The position numbers and the translations under genes were made by a program. From Gambelia wislizenii (taxonomy: Eukaryota; Chordata; Lepidosauria; Squamata; Crotaphytidae), in contig JAUMIR010000002.1 of the NCBI GenBank assembly GCA_030847615.1, forward strand, positions 283,506,028 to 283,570,027: a DNA stretch of 64,000 nt, in the 5' to 3' direction. Positions 12,201 to 22,290 of the stretch are shown piece after piece. How positions within the stretch are numbered: the stretch's first letter is position 1; every line of letters begins with the position of its first letter. The notes beneath the pieces were generated by a model. It ran no database searches and had not been told where the DNA came from. It worked only from the letters and a program-made list of their open reading frames with translations.

Positions 12201-15200
12201 AACTTCCACAGACACATTAAATGGCCTCATCCCTTTCTGTCAGCTTTGTTTCATGTCATTTTCTTACTTGAAGCCAGATAGTTAGGTTGAAATTTAAATT
12301 ATTTGCATTGTTGGTCTCTTGTCCTAGAGCATTTGTAATCAGTTGCCTTGCTCCTTGTCTCTCCAGGATGAAGACATTACGCAGCCAACAAACATTTTGG
12401 CAGTAAGTTTCTTCTTTTCTTTTTCTTTTGCTCTCTTTCCATGGTGTGTCTGCTATGGGCTTATGATCACAGTGGTTTAGATTGTGTAGGCTGCTCCATG
12501 GAGCTCCGCTGTGTGGAAGTTTCTGCCACTGTGACAGAAGGTTCGGCAAGAGAGTCTTTAGATACCTTTCCACACTTAGCATGATTGTTCTCCTCTGGCC
12601 TGCAGGAGGACCTTTTCCCACAATGTTGCTGTCAGAGACAACTAGCCTAGCAGGTCTGGGTAAGTCAAAAGAGAGAAAAATGCCAAGGGCTTGTCTAAAT
12701 GAGCAGGAGGGGAAAAAGAGTGCCCCACAGTAATGGCAATTCACAGAATCTTAATGGGGGTTTTGCTCTCCAAAACGTCACGTGCCTGCCTATTACTCAT
12801 GTTTGTACTACTGTAATCTGCTGTCACTGAACTCCCCCACCCCCCGCCACTAAGAGCTGGAGCGATATTTTGCCTTTACGAAAAAAAGGAAAAGAAACAA
12901 CACCCCATTTTCTCACCTTAGCACTTGTTTGCTAAGGCAGAAATCAAACATGGCAGCAGTGGACACTTGCCCTGTTAGCAAGCCCTGCCCCCCCCCATTG
13001 TCCGATCAATCCACTTTGCGCTTCCTCTCCTATGGGAAAGTGACTCAAAGCAAATTGCTTGTCCCAACAAGCAGGAATGCCCATTCCCTATGCAGTACAG
13101 ATGTCCCTTCGTATTCGCTGGGGTTTGGTTCCAGGACCCTCTGTGGATACCAAAATCCGTGAATACTCAAGTGCTATTAGATGCAATGGCATAGCAAAAT
13201 GGTGTCCCTTATATAAGATGGCTAAATCAAGGTTTGCTTTTTGGATTATTATTTTTTAAATAATATTTTCAAGCCATGAATACTTAAATCCATGGATACC
13301 AAATCTGTGGATATGGAGGGACGACTGTACAGTCGCCCCTTCACATTCATGGGGGTTAGGTTCCACGGACCCCCACGAATGTGAAAAATCCGCAAATATT
13401 GATTCCCCCCCTCCCCTGCCAAAGTGACCACGGGGCCTCCGGAGGCCCCATAGTCGCTTTCCCCCGCCTCCCCACTCCCTTCCTAGGCCTTCCCAGGGCC
13501 TCCAGAGACCCTCCCGAGGCCCCGTGGATGCCTCCCCAGCCCTCCTCCCTCCCACCCAAGGCCTTTGCGGGGCCTAGCAGGGCCCCACAGAGGCCTCCCC
13601 GGTCCTCCCCCCTCCCTCCCAAGGCCTTTGCGGGGCCTCGCAAGGCCCCACGGAGGCATCCCCGGTCCTCCCCCTCCCTCCCAAGGCCTTCGCGGGGCCT
13701 AGCAGGGCCCCACGGAGGCCTCCCCGGCCACCCCCGTCCCTCCAAGGCCTTCACGGGGCCTCACAAGGCCCCGCTGAGGCCTCCCCAGCCACCCCCTCAC
13801 TCCCAAGGCCTTCACGGGGCCTCCGGAGGGTCTCCGAAGGCCCCGTGGAGGCCTCCCCAGCCCTCCCCACTCCCTCACAGGGCCTTCACAGGGCCTCCGG
13901 AGCCCCCGTGTCGTGGTTTTGGGAGGGCGAGGGGCCCTCCCAAAACCACGAATAATCAAAACCGCGAATGTCGAGTTCGCGAATGTGGAGGGGCAACTGT
14001 ATTTTTAAAACTTTGTGAAAAACCGCAGTCTCCTAGCACGCAGTATATGGCAGGTTTTGCCCCCATTCATCTGAATACAGCAAGTCGCCGTGAGTTGCCA
14101 TTAAGACAACATGTGTTCCCCTTAAATTCTCTGAGGATTATTTTCACCATTTAGACAACCCCCAAAATTGAGTGTGAAGGGAGGAGCTGGGCAAGCCAAT
14201 CACAGCTCAGGAAATGCTGTGAAGGAAGGTCTGTGGGGGAGAAATGTACACGTTGACCACCGTATTCATGGATTCAGTATCCACAGTTTCACTTATCCAT
14301 GTCCACAAAAATATGTTCTCTCTAGGCATTTCTAAGTCCTCCAGTGTGATTCTGTGGCCAGCTTCTAGTGTTTGTCTCATTGAAAAAAATAGGGTTCCCT
14401 ACTATCCACACTTTCAGGTATCCACAGGAGGCTTGGAACATATCCCCTGGGGATTTGGGGGGTCAACATTTAAAATAAAACCCACATATCTTCCAAAAAA
14501 AACAACAAGCCTGAGGCTTGTCTCTGTCAGAAGGTAGATAGGGTTTTGATTCCAGAGACACAGGGGCAAGTGCTGTAATAGAGACAGGATAGTCAGCGAG
14601 GGGAGAACTGACTCTTATTTGGGGAGAGCTGTGAATAAATAGAATGTTCAGGAGTTTACATGTTATTTTCTGTGTCTTAATAAACTTTCACTTGTTAGCC
14701 TTTGTTTAAACTGTCACTGGCTTTCTCTATCAAGCCTGATAAAGAATCAGACTGTGCTTACCACAGCAAGTCCTTCCAATCCAGCAGAGGTGGATTAAGA
14801 GGGGCAAAGGGCAAGGTGTGTGACAGGATTCCAAGACTTAGACCTGCCGGCCAGCCTAGAGTGGAGATCTGTCACACTGAGTTACTTCATTCTTGGTACC
14901 TTACATTTAGAAGTGAGTTCCTAGTTCCCCCCCCCCCATTTTCATTTGTTTGCTAAAATGTTCTTGAGAAACTGATGAAAAAGAAGTTGAGTATAGTGGA
15001 CCCTCCATATCTGCAGGTTCAATATCTGTGGATTTGAGCATCCACAGATCATCACTGCATACCTAAAATGGCGTCACAACGTACTTACAATGGGCATTTA
15101 AAATCGCAGCGCCCATACCTAAAATGGGGCTACCACATACCTAAAATAGCAGTGCCCATAACTAATTTTTTTACTATCCACAGTGAGGTTACAGAACCAT

Positions 15201-18200
15201 ACCCTCGCAGATACAGAAGGCCCACTGTATTAGTATCGGACTAGTATAGACAACTTTCGGTAGGACTTTATGTGAATTCTCTGTACACAAGCATTCTTGC
15301 CAAATCCCTATAGGATCTACAGTCTATTTTCCCAAAGTGTTTGGTACTTTCTAACTTAACCTCTTATCACACTACACTGTTATAACACTATTATTCCACT
15401 TTAACTGCTCTGGCTGCCTCCTGTGGAATCCTGGGATTTGCAGTTTACGGAGGGGCATTTAGCATTCTTAGCCAGAGAGCTCTTAAGCCTCACTAAACTA
15501 CAAACCCCAGAATTCCACAAGAGGCAGTCCTAACAGTTAAAGTAGAATAATAGCACTATAATAGCATAGTGTGATAAAGTCCTTAGATAGGGAAGTCTTG
15601 TAATTGGCAGTAGAGGGGGTGGGAAGGGAATGCTTTCCACCCCTGGTTCAGTTCTCTGCATTTCCAGTGAGCAAACCTAATGCTTCAGCCTTCCAACTTT
15701 CCACAGGTTGGTAAAATGAGTACCCAGCTTGTTGGGGACAATTAGCTAACACACTGTAAACCTCTTAGAGAGTGCTTAGCACTATAAAGTGGTATAGAAA
15801 TGTAAGTGCCTATTGCCATTGCTGTCATGCTCTGCAGAGCCAGTGGTTGTCAGACCAAGAAATTGCAGGGCTATACTGACCTACAGTCAGACTCTGGGAA
15901 AAATCAGGTCTGTGTATTAAAAAAAATACATCGTGTAGAATTTTAAGGTAATTAAAATACATAAATTGCAGGAGTTTACTTTTACTGCATGTGTTCCAGA
16001 TTCTTTTTTTATATCTCTCTTGCTTTGGAAAAGCAAAACAAAACAAAACAAAAAAGTTTGCTATCAGATCTGCCATTGTAACAAGCAACATGCAGACTAT
16101 CTTAATGTTGACAATCCAAGAATAGGTCATTCTATAGGTGTTCATGCAGCTTGGCTGGGATACCGCCAGTTACCTTTATAGCCTGCCTCTCATCCCTGAG
16201 TTCTGTTCAGGTACATTAAAATCTTGACACTCTTGCAAAGCACACTTTATTTACTTGATGTACACTCCTTTAAACTCTCCTAGGTAGGTTGCAATCCTGT
16301 CAGTATTGCAAGACTCCTGAAGTATTACTCAGTTAAGCTTGGCTGTATCAGCTACTGGTTTTCTTTCTTCTTAGGCTGCAAAGAAAGCAGGATTACCCTC
16401 AGACCAATCCCAGAAGCTTCTGGAAATGAGCAGCTCACCTGAAGTGAAGAATCACCTGAAAGCAACAACAGAAGAAGTCCTGAGATATGGGGTGAGGCAC
16501 AAGCATCTCTTCAAGCTAATACTTTGTGAGCAAAGCCCTTTCCAAAGAGCACACTGTGGGGAATCAAGGATGCAAGAAGCCCAGCCTGTTTAAGTCCTAG
16601 TCAGAATCTAAGTTGGCCAGTGAGCAAAATCTAGTGCCCAGTAGTGGATTTTTAATTCCAGGCTAAGGAGGCCTCCTGGCTTCTGCTTGGATGTCCTCCG
16701 GGTTGTTCACAGTGGTTACTAGTGATATGTTGCAGCCAGTTTCCTCACTGATAACTTGAGATAGGAGACGGGATAAAAGGAGGGAGAGGAGTAGGTGAAT
16801 ACCTGGCAAATCTGTTCTGTCTTTTCCCATCAGAGAGCTAGTTCTCTCTCCCCCCTCTCTCATAGGCACACAGGTGTACATGTAAGTGATTACTCAGCAC
16901 TCAATTACTTTGGCTGAACATGTAAATGGTCCCCATTGAAAGGGATTTTATTTAACCATATAGGAGATGATATGGATGTTCTGTATATGATGGCTTATTT
17001 GTAGACAAGCCGTAATTGTTACAATTCCGTGGATGGCAATCATGAATTGATCTAGGAGCAATAGGAGATTTTGCCACAGATGTGACTACATCACTTCACT
17101 CTCTCTGATGGTAAAAACCAGGCTAACAGGCTATACCAGCAGTCAGCAAGTGGTGAGTTCTGTTCAGGACAGCTATAAAATTTACAGGGGAGTTTGTTCC
17201 AGGGACACCAGTTTTGAAACCCTGCTTCTGTGACTGTTAGTCTGTTTACCTTGGTTCAGATGAGCAAGGATTTAAACTGGATTTGAGGGTGTTTGTAGAC
17301 AACCTAATGAAGTGGAGCTATGATACTAAATTATTTAAACATCTGGGTTTTCAGGGGCTACATACCATAAATAAATAAATGTGCAAACTTTATTTAACTT
17401 GATTTTTTTAAAAACAACATCCTACAGCATCTTTTTAAAGCAAGTTAAATGTGTAGCTACCAAACCTGGGAGCCATTTTGCAGATTTGAACTGTGCAGGT
17501 TTGTGTCCAACACACCAAACTGGCTGATGAAGCCCAACCTTCTCTTTGTGTCTCTTCATTTAGGCATTTGGGTTGCCGTGTTCTGTTATCTATGTTGATG
17601 ACAAGCCCCAGCTTCTCTTTGGTTCCGATCGTTTAGAATTACTGGGAAATCTCTTGGGTGAGTGTTCTTAATGCTACTGTCACTTATCGGTTAACAGCAT
17701 TTCAGGTTCTAAATTGAACAAACATGTCACAAAGAGTTTTTGGACCACTTGCAAATACTTAAACACACACACAGCCATTTTGATTAACTCATGTTTTTAA
17801 CAAATTACTGAGTTCCTTGCTGTTTGCTCCCCATCTAGGGACCCCTTATGAAGGACAGATTAGCATGGATGCATTTTACAGCCCAGTTCTCCATATCCAT
17901 GGATTCTGCCTGCATAGATTCAACCTTCCACAACTTTAAAATATTCTAAACAACATTCCAAAAAGCAAACCTTGATTTTTCTCATGTTATATAAGGGACA
18001 CCAATATGACTTGAGCATCTACAGATTTTGGTATCCATGGGCGGGCCCTGGAACCAAACTGCAGCAGATATCAAGGGTCCACTGTACATTATTTTAAATG
18101 TGTCCCAGTGTTTTTATCATGTAGGAATTTGTCTAGACAAATTTTCTAACTTGATTAGATTCTTCTTTGGTCCTACTACCAATTTAAGCGCTTCGGTCCT

Positions 18201-20941
18201 CTGGGAGGAATCTGTTACAACCTATGAGAACAAGGCTATCGGTGACCTCCCAGAGGGCCTTCTCTGCTGCCGCTCCCAGATTATGGAATGGCCTGCTGGA
18301 TGAGATCCATCTTATTATCACCTTAGACAGCTTTAAAAAAGATGTCAAGACGGATCTTTTCCAGCAGGCCTTTCCTGAATAACTATCCCAGCCCGAAGAT
18401 TCGGCTGTCTTTTCCCTTTGAGCTGCCATTGAAATTTTTTTCTCTTCTATTTTAATTATTGTATGTTTTTAAATCTTTTCTAATATAATATTTTTTAAGG
18501 GGTGGGTGGGTTAGGGTATTTATGTAATTATAGAGTTTTATACTGTAAGCCGCCCCGATTGCATTGCAGAGGGGCAGGATAGAAATAACTTTTATTATTA
18601 TTATTATTTGTTATATCTAACCCTTAAACCAAGGACCTTTGTGGGAGCACATCAGGATTATATATACATAGTATTAAAAAGGAGGAAAGAGAGAAATCCT
18701 GTGTCCAGTCAATTAAAATTCTGTACCAAGAGAATCAATGCAAATATGACATTTTTGCATACTTCATTCTGATATTGGTATACAGAGATTATCAGACAAA
18801 CTGTCTGATAGCGTATCTGTCCCGCTACCCCCACCCACCCCACTCCTGCAAATCCTGCATGGGAAATTTAAAAATAAAAAGGAAACCAGATGTCAAAAAA
18901 GAAAACGAAGCCCCTAGACACCGTTAAAATTAAACAAGTAACCCGGGGAGGGGAGAAACAAGGGTGCCACTTACCTCCTCGTCCCAATCACACCCAGACG
19001 TCTTCGGGAGGGACCTCCCACTGTGGCTGGCATAGCACCAGCATAACAGGACACCTTTTCACAAGCCTGTTATTCTGTTATGGAAATGGAACAGACGATC
19101 TATTGACCAATTAATCCGTCAATAGAAGAGAACAGAAACGGAATGGAGGGGGCACGGAGCAGAAGTGGACAGGGATGACGTCATCTGAAGAGAGAGCCCT
19201 TTGGCGCTCCTGTCGTCCCTGTTCCGGATTAAAAAGGTCATCTGATAATCTCCTGAAACTCATGTGGGGGGAGGGGTTTTGAATAAAGTGATTCACCTTT
19301 TCCCCTGCCTGGTCCATCTTTGTTGCAACTCACCTCCCCCCACACCCCATAAAGGGGCTCTAGATAGATCCTTGCAAGAGTGACCATGACTGGAATGCCA
19401 CAGGTTGAGGAGCAACTTGTAGTGGGTAAATTTGGAAAGCAGAGGACACTCTCTGTGATAAATTGTTTCCTCCCTGGAGCAGGTATTCTCATTATTTATC
19501 TTAAATGATGGGTGTTCGTCACTTACTTAATACTTACACCAGGGCTGGAGAACATTCAGCCCTCCCCTCATTGCTTGCTATTGCCATGTTGCATGGTGCC
19601 TGGTGGGATCTGTAGGTTAAAGCACCTGGTGGGCAAAGCTTTCCTTTGGTCTTTGCAGCAGTTCCAACTCATTTTCAGTAGAAGTATATTGTGGTCCTGT
19701 GAGCATTAGACTAGGAATGAGCTCTGAAAATACCACCGATATCTTGACAAAAGTGTACATTAGGCTCCTATGGGCACAGCTGGCGCTCAAATAGCTGACT
19801 AGCAAACTCAAACCTTTCCATTCGTTTGATATACTTGAATAGAGCACCTGGGAAGTTGTGACTAGAGAAGGTCCCCCTGTCCAGAAGCCTTTAAATCAGG
19901 CGAGAACACTCACCAGAGTTGGGCTACTTAGCAATTAGCTCTAATCCTATTATTTCTTTCTTGTCACAGGAACAGTTCTTTCTCACACACATCTACATCT
20001 ACATATTGCTTGATTATTCAGTACTGCTGTTTTAGTTTCAATAAATTTTATTTCTGAAGGAGATGCCATGCAACCTGTTACTGTTGGTACTCCTGAATTT
20101 CAGCAACTGCCTATTTGAATGGGCCTGAGGAAGATTCAAAGCAACAGTTGCTAAGGCAGAATGGGAGGAGTTCCCAGGTGCCTTCCACATCCACCACAGG
20201 TGGAAGTATTTCCCAGAGAGGCAGAATGGCTGAGCTCTGTTACTGAGGAATTCCGGGTCTGCTTATAGACATTCATCATGTTTTTTCATGAGGTAGTAAA
20301 CATGCTTCTGGGAAATACTACTGTAAGTGCAGGCTCCAGTGGCTGAATGCTCCTTCCTGTCAAAAGAAAAGACATGTCTAGTAGAGTCTAGTAGCCTCAT
20401 CTTCACACTGTTTCTCTGTGCAGGGAATTTTGTTTTGTCCAGATATTCAGTCATGTGAACTGCTAACTGCAGATTAAAAGCCAATAGTGGAGGTATGACT
20501 GGTTGTGACATTTAGGTCCCTTTCCACATTTTAGCTTCCTGGAAGAGGGCCCAGATTTTTAAAATTTTGGGAAGTTCTAGTGATGAAATCTGCATAAATC
20601 CAGTTAACACATACAGCAGGGATGGGGGACATGCAGTCTTCCAGATACTGCTGGACTGCATCTCGCATCAGCCCAAGCTAGCATAACCAGTGGTGACGAG
20701 AGATGGAAAAAGTACAGTATCTGGAGAGCCACACATTTCCCATCTCTACTATGTTGGGTGGGGGTGTGAATACAATTAAAACTTACTCATTTTCCACTGG
20801 TGCTTTTAATTGAATGTGTGCATTTAAATTTTTAAGTTGTTAAGGCTGCTTTTTCTTATGACTCCAGTTTGCACTCTGATGCCAATTTGTTTTGCAGGAG
20901 AGAAATGGCTGGGGCCAGTTCCCACATCTTCTAAACTCTAA
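4446..20941 (+). CDS. GSTK1: Glutathione S-transferase kappa 1, complete 8-exon gene
   Basis: Kappa-class glutathione transferase with a DsbA-like thioredoxin fold. It conjugates glutathione to electrophiles and reduces peroxides in mitochondria and peroxisomes. Exons are 4446-4601, 6709-6790, 7979-8107, 11660-11760, 12367-12402, 16375-16491, 17564-17657 and 20898-20941. Every junction has GT/AG and the phases agree, giving 759 bp and 252 aa. The catalytic serine sits at residue 44 in [13 protein letters not shown] (Ser16 in the human protein). [10 protein letters not shown], the FGLP loop and the glutathione-contact GSDRLELL are conserved. The start is the first in-frame ATG after an upstream TGA (4419). 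Human GSTK1 is 226 aa; the extra length is a 35-residue N-terminal stretch rich in basic, Ser, Ala and Thr residues with no acidic residue, resembling a mitochondrial presequence. The C-terminus is SKL, a canonical PTS1. No stop, frameshift or missing catalytic residue is seen. It converges with the RAP1GAP-like gene downstream. Confidence 0.97.
4735..5052 (+). mobile_element. L1-like LINE 3' end
   Basis: An AT-rich block with no coding content ends in aataaaaaaaaa, typical of a 5'-truncated LINE 3' tail. It lies in GSTK1 intron 1. Family assignment rests on composition and tail only. Confidence 0.4.
5372..5830. mobile_element. hAT-like MITE split by a tRNA-derived SINE
   Basis: The left end (gggggaatccgcacaacac, 5372-5405) and right part (about 5662-5830, with gggatttgtagtttcacgag) belong to the ccagtttgaaa MITE family. 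Between them lies the SINE listed separately. An earlier copy of the same right part occurs at about 5145-5290. Confidence 0.55.
5406..5661 (+). mobile_element. tRNA-derived SINE
   Basis: A-box-like gcagtggtttaataccag and B-box-like gttcgattcc form a degenerate tRNA head. The body contains ttggtaaaatgagtacccgg and the end is a TAAA-rich tail. A body-only copy is at 15645-15835. Confidence 0.7.
5840..6071. mobile_element. Tigger/MER2-like MITE
   Basis: Inverted ends gatgtccctctgtatccatgg and cgaatatgaatgaagggacagctg enclose the family core (ttttgccatctgatataagg). It belongs to the pogo/Tigger-type family whose ends read CAGTTGTCCCTyyrTATCC and which inserts at TA. Confidence 0.75.
6186..6405. 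mobile_element. Palindromic hAT-like MITE, third copy
   Basis: Runs from gggggatccacacaacata to tagtgtggatacccc, with ccagtttgaaatgg and ccagtttcaacctg in the arms. Just upstream of GSTK1 exon 2. Confidence 0.7.
6709..6790 (+). CDS. GSTK1: GSTK1 exon 2
   Basis: Acceptor cactgtag and donor gtgggt. Encodes [16 protein letters not shown] then [12 protein letters not shown], matching the human ILCRYQNIWNINLQLRP region. Ends in phase 1; the split glycine codon completes in exon 3. Confidence 0.96.
6832..7231 (+). mobile_element. MITE copy, GGGCTTGTCTAnATG family
   Basis: Left end gggcttgtctacatgaagg and right end tttcaccatatagacaacccc form imperfect terminal inverted repeats. The interior shares blocks with the copies at 12688-14163 and 42794-43412. 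GSTK1 intron 2. Confidence 0.65.
7455..7608 (+). repeat. Dispersed repeat tail (copy 1 of 2)
   Basis: Shares gcctgatgaagaagccgg, ataaaggtatt and the tgctgcatggccaatac to ctacccctgaat block with 29935-30080. The tail resembles Penelope-type 3' ends seen in reptile genomes; that assignment is inference. Confidence 0.5.
7979..8107 (+). CDS. GSTK1: GSTK1 exon 3
   Basis: Acceptor ttttaacag and donor gtaagaaa. Encodes [17 protein letters not shown] followed by [16 protein letters not shown], the alpha-helical domain of kappa GSTs. Ends in phase 1 inside Gly. A CR1 element begins only 13 bp after the exon end. Confidence 0.96.
8121..8316 (-). mobile_element. CR1 LINE 3' end, left half (split by a Helitron)
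   Basis: Begins catagaatcgtagagttgg, the complement of the CR1 3' terminus, and runs to ttcttcctga. The other half resumes at 10893. It starts 13 bp after the GSTK1 exon 3 donor. Confidence 0.9.
8611..8643. repeat. (AT)n microsatellite
   Basis: About 16 uninterrupted TA units inside the Helitron. Confidence 0.95.
9018..9526. mobile_element. hAT-like MITE with internal duplication and (AAT)n
   Basis: The left end cgactcttaaccttttcttta is mirrored by ccaggttaagaaccactgg at the right. The first about 85 bp (cttaaccttttctttaccag to tttaaaaccct) is repeated in tandem at 9150-9230, and (AATAAT)n follows at 9226-9262. Nested in the Helitron. Confidence 0.6.
10893..11015 (-). mobile_element. CR1 LINE 3' region, right half
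   Basis: Continues the CR1 sequence from 8316 with tgtttaggtggaatctctttt and tctagtctgtggaacagc. Truncated after the aaatctcttcagatatgtaaa segment. Confidence 0.85.
11020..11400 (+). mobile_element. MITE, 5'-truncated copy related to 60988-61531
   Basis: Shares ttttgaggccagtaacaaggc, the gacctcagcagat block and the tttggcccatgtagacaagg right end with the full copy near 61000. Lies between CR1 and GSTK1 exon 4. Confidence 0.6.
11660..11760 (+). CDS. GSTK1: GSTK1 exon 4
   Basis: Acceptor caaatacag and consensus donor gtaagt. Encodes [15 protein letters not shown] and [14 protein letters not shown], closely matching the human SLSAMRFLTAVNL and [11 protein letters not shown] segments. Ends in phase 0. 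Confidence 0.97.
12367..12402 (+). CDS. GSTK1: GSTK1 exon 5 (36-bp micro-exon)
   Basis: Twelve codons, [12 protein letters not shown], between acceptor ctccag and donor gtaagt. It aligns to human NEDITEPQSILA without a gap. The reading frame before and after it is preserved. Confidence 0.95.
13098..13327. mobile_element. Tigger/MER2-like MITE (first of a head-to-tail pair)
   Basis: Ends cagatgtcccttcgtattcg and atatggagggacgactg, flanked by TA at 13096-13097 and 13328-13329. The 230-bp interior is largely self-complementary, with the ttatataagatggc core of the family. Confidence 0.85.
13330..13999. mobile_element. Tigger-like element with GC-rich minisatellite core
   Basis: Ends cagtcgccccttcacattc and gaatgtggaggggcaactg are inverted repeats, with TA at 13328-13329 and 14000-14001. 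The interior 13440-13915 is a C-rich tandem array of about 80-bp units around caaggccttcgcggggcct, repeated at least five times with variation. Confidence 0.85.
14247..14480. mobile_element. Tigger-like MITE, decayed
   Basis: Contains attcatggattcagtatcc and the complementary tatccacaggaggcttggaac portion typical of this family. Ends are eroded. Confidence 0.5.
15000..15231. mobile_element. Tigger-like MITE with internal acctaaaatgg repeats
   Basis: Ends accctccatatctgcagg and agatacagaaggcccactg. The interior holds three diverged copies of cayacctaaaatggc. Confidence 0.6.
15364..15585. mobile_element. Palindromic MITE (tatcacactac family)
   Basis: Left tatcacactacactgttata pairs with right atagcatagtgtgata. 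The arms share attccactttaactg and cagttaaagtagaat, with gggatttgcagttta in the middle. Confidence 0.65.
15645..15835 (+). mobile_element. SINE body fragment
   Basis: Contains aggttggtaaaatgagtacc and tgcttagcactataaagtgg, matching the body of the tRNA-SINE at 5406-5661 without the tRNA head. Confidence 0.5.
16375..16491 (+). CDS. GSTK1: GSTK1 exon 6
   Basis: Acceptor cttcttag and donor gtgagg. Encodes [18 protein letters not shown] and then [15 protein letters not shown], the end of the helical insertion. Phase 0 at both ends, 39 codons. Confidence 0.96.
17564..17657 (+). CDS. GSTK1: GSTK1 exon 7
   Basis: Acceptor catttag and donor gtgagt. Encodes [16 protein letters not shown] and [16 protein letters not shown], which supply the Pro-containing loop and the Ser-Asp pair that contacts glutathione in kappa GSTs. 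Ends in phase 1. Confidence 0.96.
17879..18087. mobile_element. Tigger/MER2-like MITE
   Basis: Left cagcccagttctccatatcc and right gatatcaagggtccactg, with the ccaaaaagcaaaccttgat and ttatataagggacacca family core. GSTK1 intron 7. Confidence 0.7.
18165..18605 (+). mobile_element. L2-type LINE 3' end
   Basis: Encodes part of the L2 ORF end ([17 protein letters not shown] in frame), then the 3' UTR with tgtaagccgccccgattgc and an (ATT)n tail at 18587-18608. This arrangement is typical of reptile L2. Confidence 0.7.
18610..20890. other. GSTK1 intron 7 remainder
   Basis: I see no coding exon and no confidently classified repeat in this 2.3-kb stretch. Confidence 0.4.
20898..20941 (+). CDS. GSTK1: GSTK1 exon 8 (coding part, ends in SKL)
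   Basis: Acceptor ttttgcag. Encodes [14 protein letters not shown] and a TAA stop at 20939-20941, corresponding to human GEKWMGPIPP. The terminal tripeptide SKL is the textbook type-1 peroxisomal targeting signal; the human protein ends in ARL, a weaker variant. Confidence 0.95.
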
Positions 20942-22290
20942 GCTGTTAGAGCTCTGAGGAACAACAGGACATCAAAGCAACAAGATAGCGTTAAGGAGTT
21001 TCTGTGTTGCCAGATTACACAAAGTCAACTCAGGAGGGACTGTTGGACAGATAGCATCTCTTAAGTCTGGAACAGGGAAGCATGAGACAACATCAAGCCA
21101 GTACAACAACTGGCACTACAGCAATTGCCTCTACATGCAGTTCAGCTTATGCACATTGTTGTGCATTTCATGTGCACTTGACTTGTGGCACCCTGCAGTA
21201 TGGTGTGGATCAGTGTGAACCAGACATGTGCCTTAACAGAAATTAATGGGGACACTTCACATCACAAGAACAGCCAGATCCAGAAAAAAACACAGGAATG
21301 AAGAAGAAAAACAGCCACCCAAAGGGAAGGTATTTTTACCATACATCAAAGGGGTCACAGACAGAATAAGGAAACTGATGAGGAAACACAACCTCCAAAC
21401 CATCTACAGACCAACCAAAAAAATCCAAGAAATGCTATGCTCAGCGAAGGACAAAAGAGACCTTCTCACAGCTGCAGGAATTTACCGCATACCATGCAGC
21501 TGTGGACAAGTTTACATAGGGGCCACTAAACGCAGTGTGCAAACACAAATAAAGGAACATGAGAGACACTGCAGACTGGGCCAGCCAGAAAAATCAGCAG
21601 TAGCAGAACATGTGATAAACCAACCTGGACACAAAATGCTATTTAAAAACACAGAAATTCTGGACCAGGCCAACAACTATCATGTCTGAATGCATAGAAA
21701 AGCTATTGAAATCCACAAACACCTGGACAACTTCAACAGGAAAGAAGAAACCTTAAAAGTAAACAAAATCTGGCTCCCAGTTTTGAAATACAATAGAATC
21801 AAAACTCAGCACTTACAAAGGAATTCCACTCAGGGACAGGGGGATTCCCAGCATATAATGTCCCATCAACCAACCATCAGCCAAACGGACACTAACGAGC
21901 CTTGCATTTCTATACCCAGAAACTAACTATTCAATTACACAAATTTACATATACTCCCCAACAGGGGTTTACAGCATATAAACTCCACACACACACACAC
22001 CTACACAACCATTCTCTGAGGATGCCAGCCACAGATGCAGGCAAAACGTCAGAAAGAAACTATTCCAGAACACGGCCTCACAGCCCGGAAAAAAACCAAG
22101 GAAAATCTATGGATGCCGGCCATGAAAGCCTTCGACTTCACAAACTGGAGATTCCTTATGCTTTCTGTTCACATCAGTCCCTTCTCTAGATTTCCTTCCA
22201 GTACTCTATTAGCCTTGTTGTTCAGTCTCATCTGATTTGTAAAACCTTTATTTCAAGCCTGAATTAAAGAACCATGTGATTCTTCAGTCA
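20942..22290 (+). other. Possible GSTK1 3' UTR zone, interrupted by a Penelope-like element
   Basis: I see no AATAAA between the GSTK1 stop and 21240. An ATTAAA hexamer occurs at 22263-22268, beyond the Penelope-like fragment. It could be the polyadenylation signal if the retroelement landed in the 3' UTR. This is inference; only transcript data would settle the 3' end. Confidence 0.3.
21246..22180 (+). pseudogene. Penelope-like retroelement fragment with GIY-YIG endonuclease
   Basis: The open frame 21246-21686 encodes the RT C-terminal extension (FLPYIKGVTDRIRKLMRK) and the endonuclease signature AGIYRIPCSCGQVYIGAT followed by KRSVQTQIKEHERHCRLG. GIY-YIG downstream of reverse transcriptase is specific to Penelope-like elements. 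It lacks the RT core and ends in frame at 21687 before the usual end of the domain. The 3' part contains the gatgcaggcaaaacgtcag motif common to reptile copies. Confidence 0.85.

Larger units (their letters stand above)
12688..14163 (+). mobile_element. GGGCTTGTCTAnATG-family MITE, broken by two Tigger-type insertions
   Basis: Outer ends are gggcttgtctaaatgagc and ttttcaccatttagacaaccc. The sequence up to 13095 and from 14002 on matches the uninterrupted copy at 42794-43412. Between them two elements are inserted at a TA. Confidence 0.75.

Noticed and set aside
13381..14154. Proline-rich 257-aa open frame resembling a collagen or extensin
   Set aside because: It is the translation of the C-rich minisatellite inside a Tigger-like element; the same region is open on the minus strand too.
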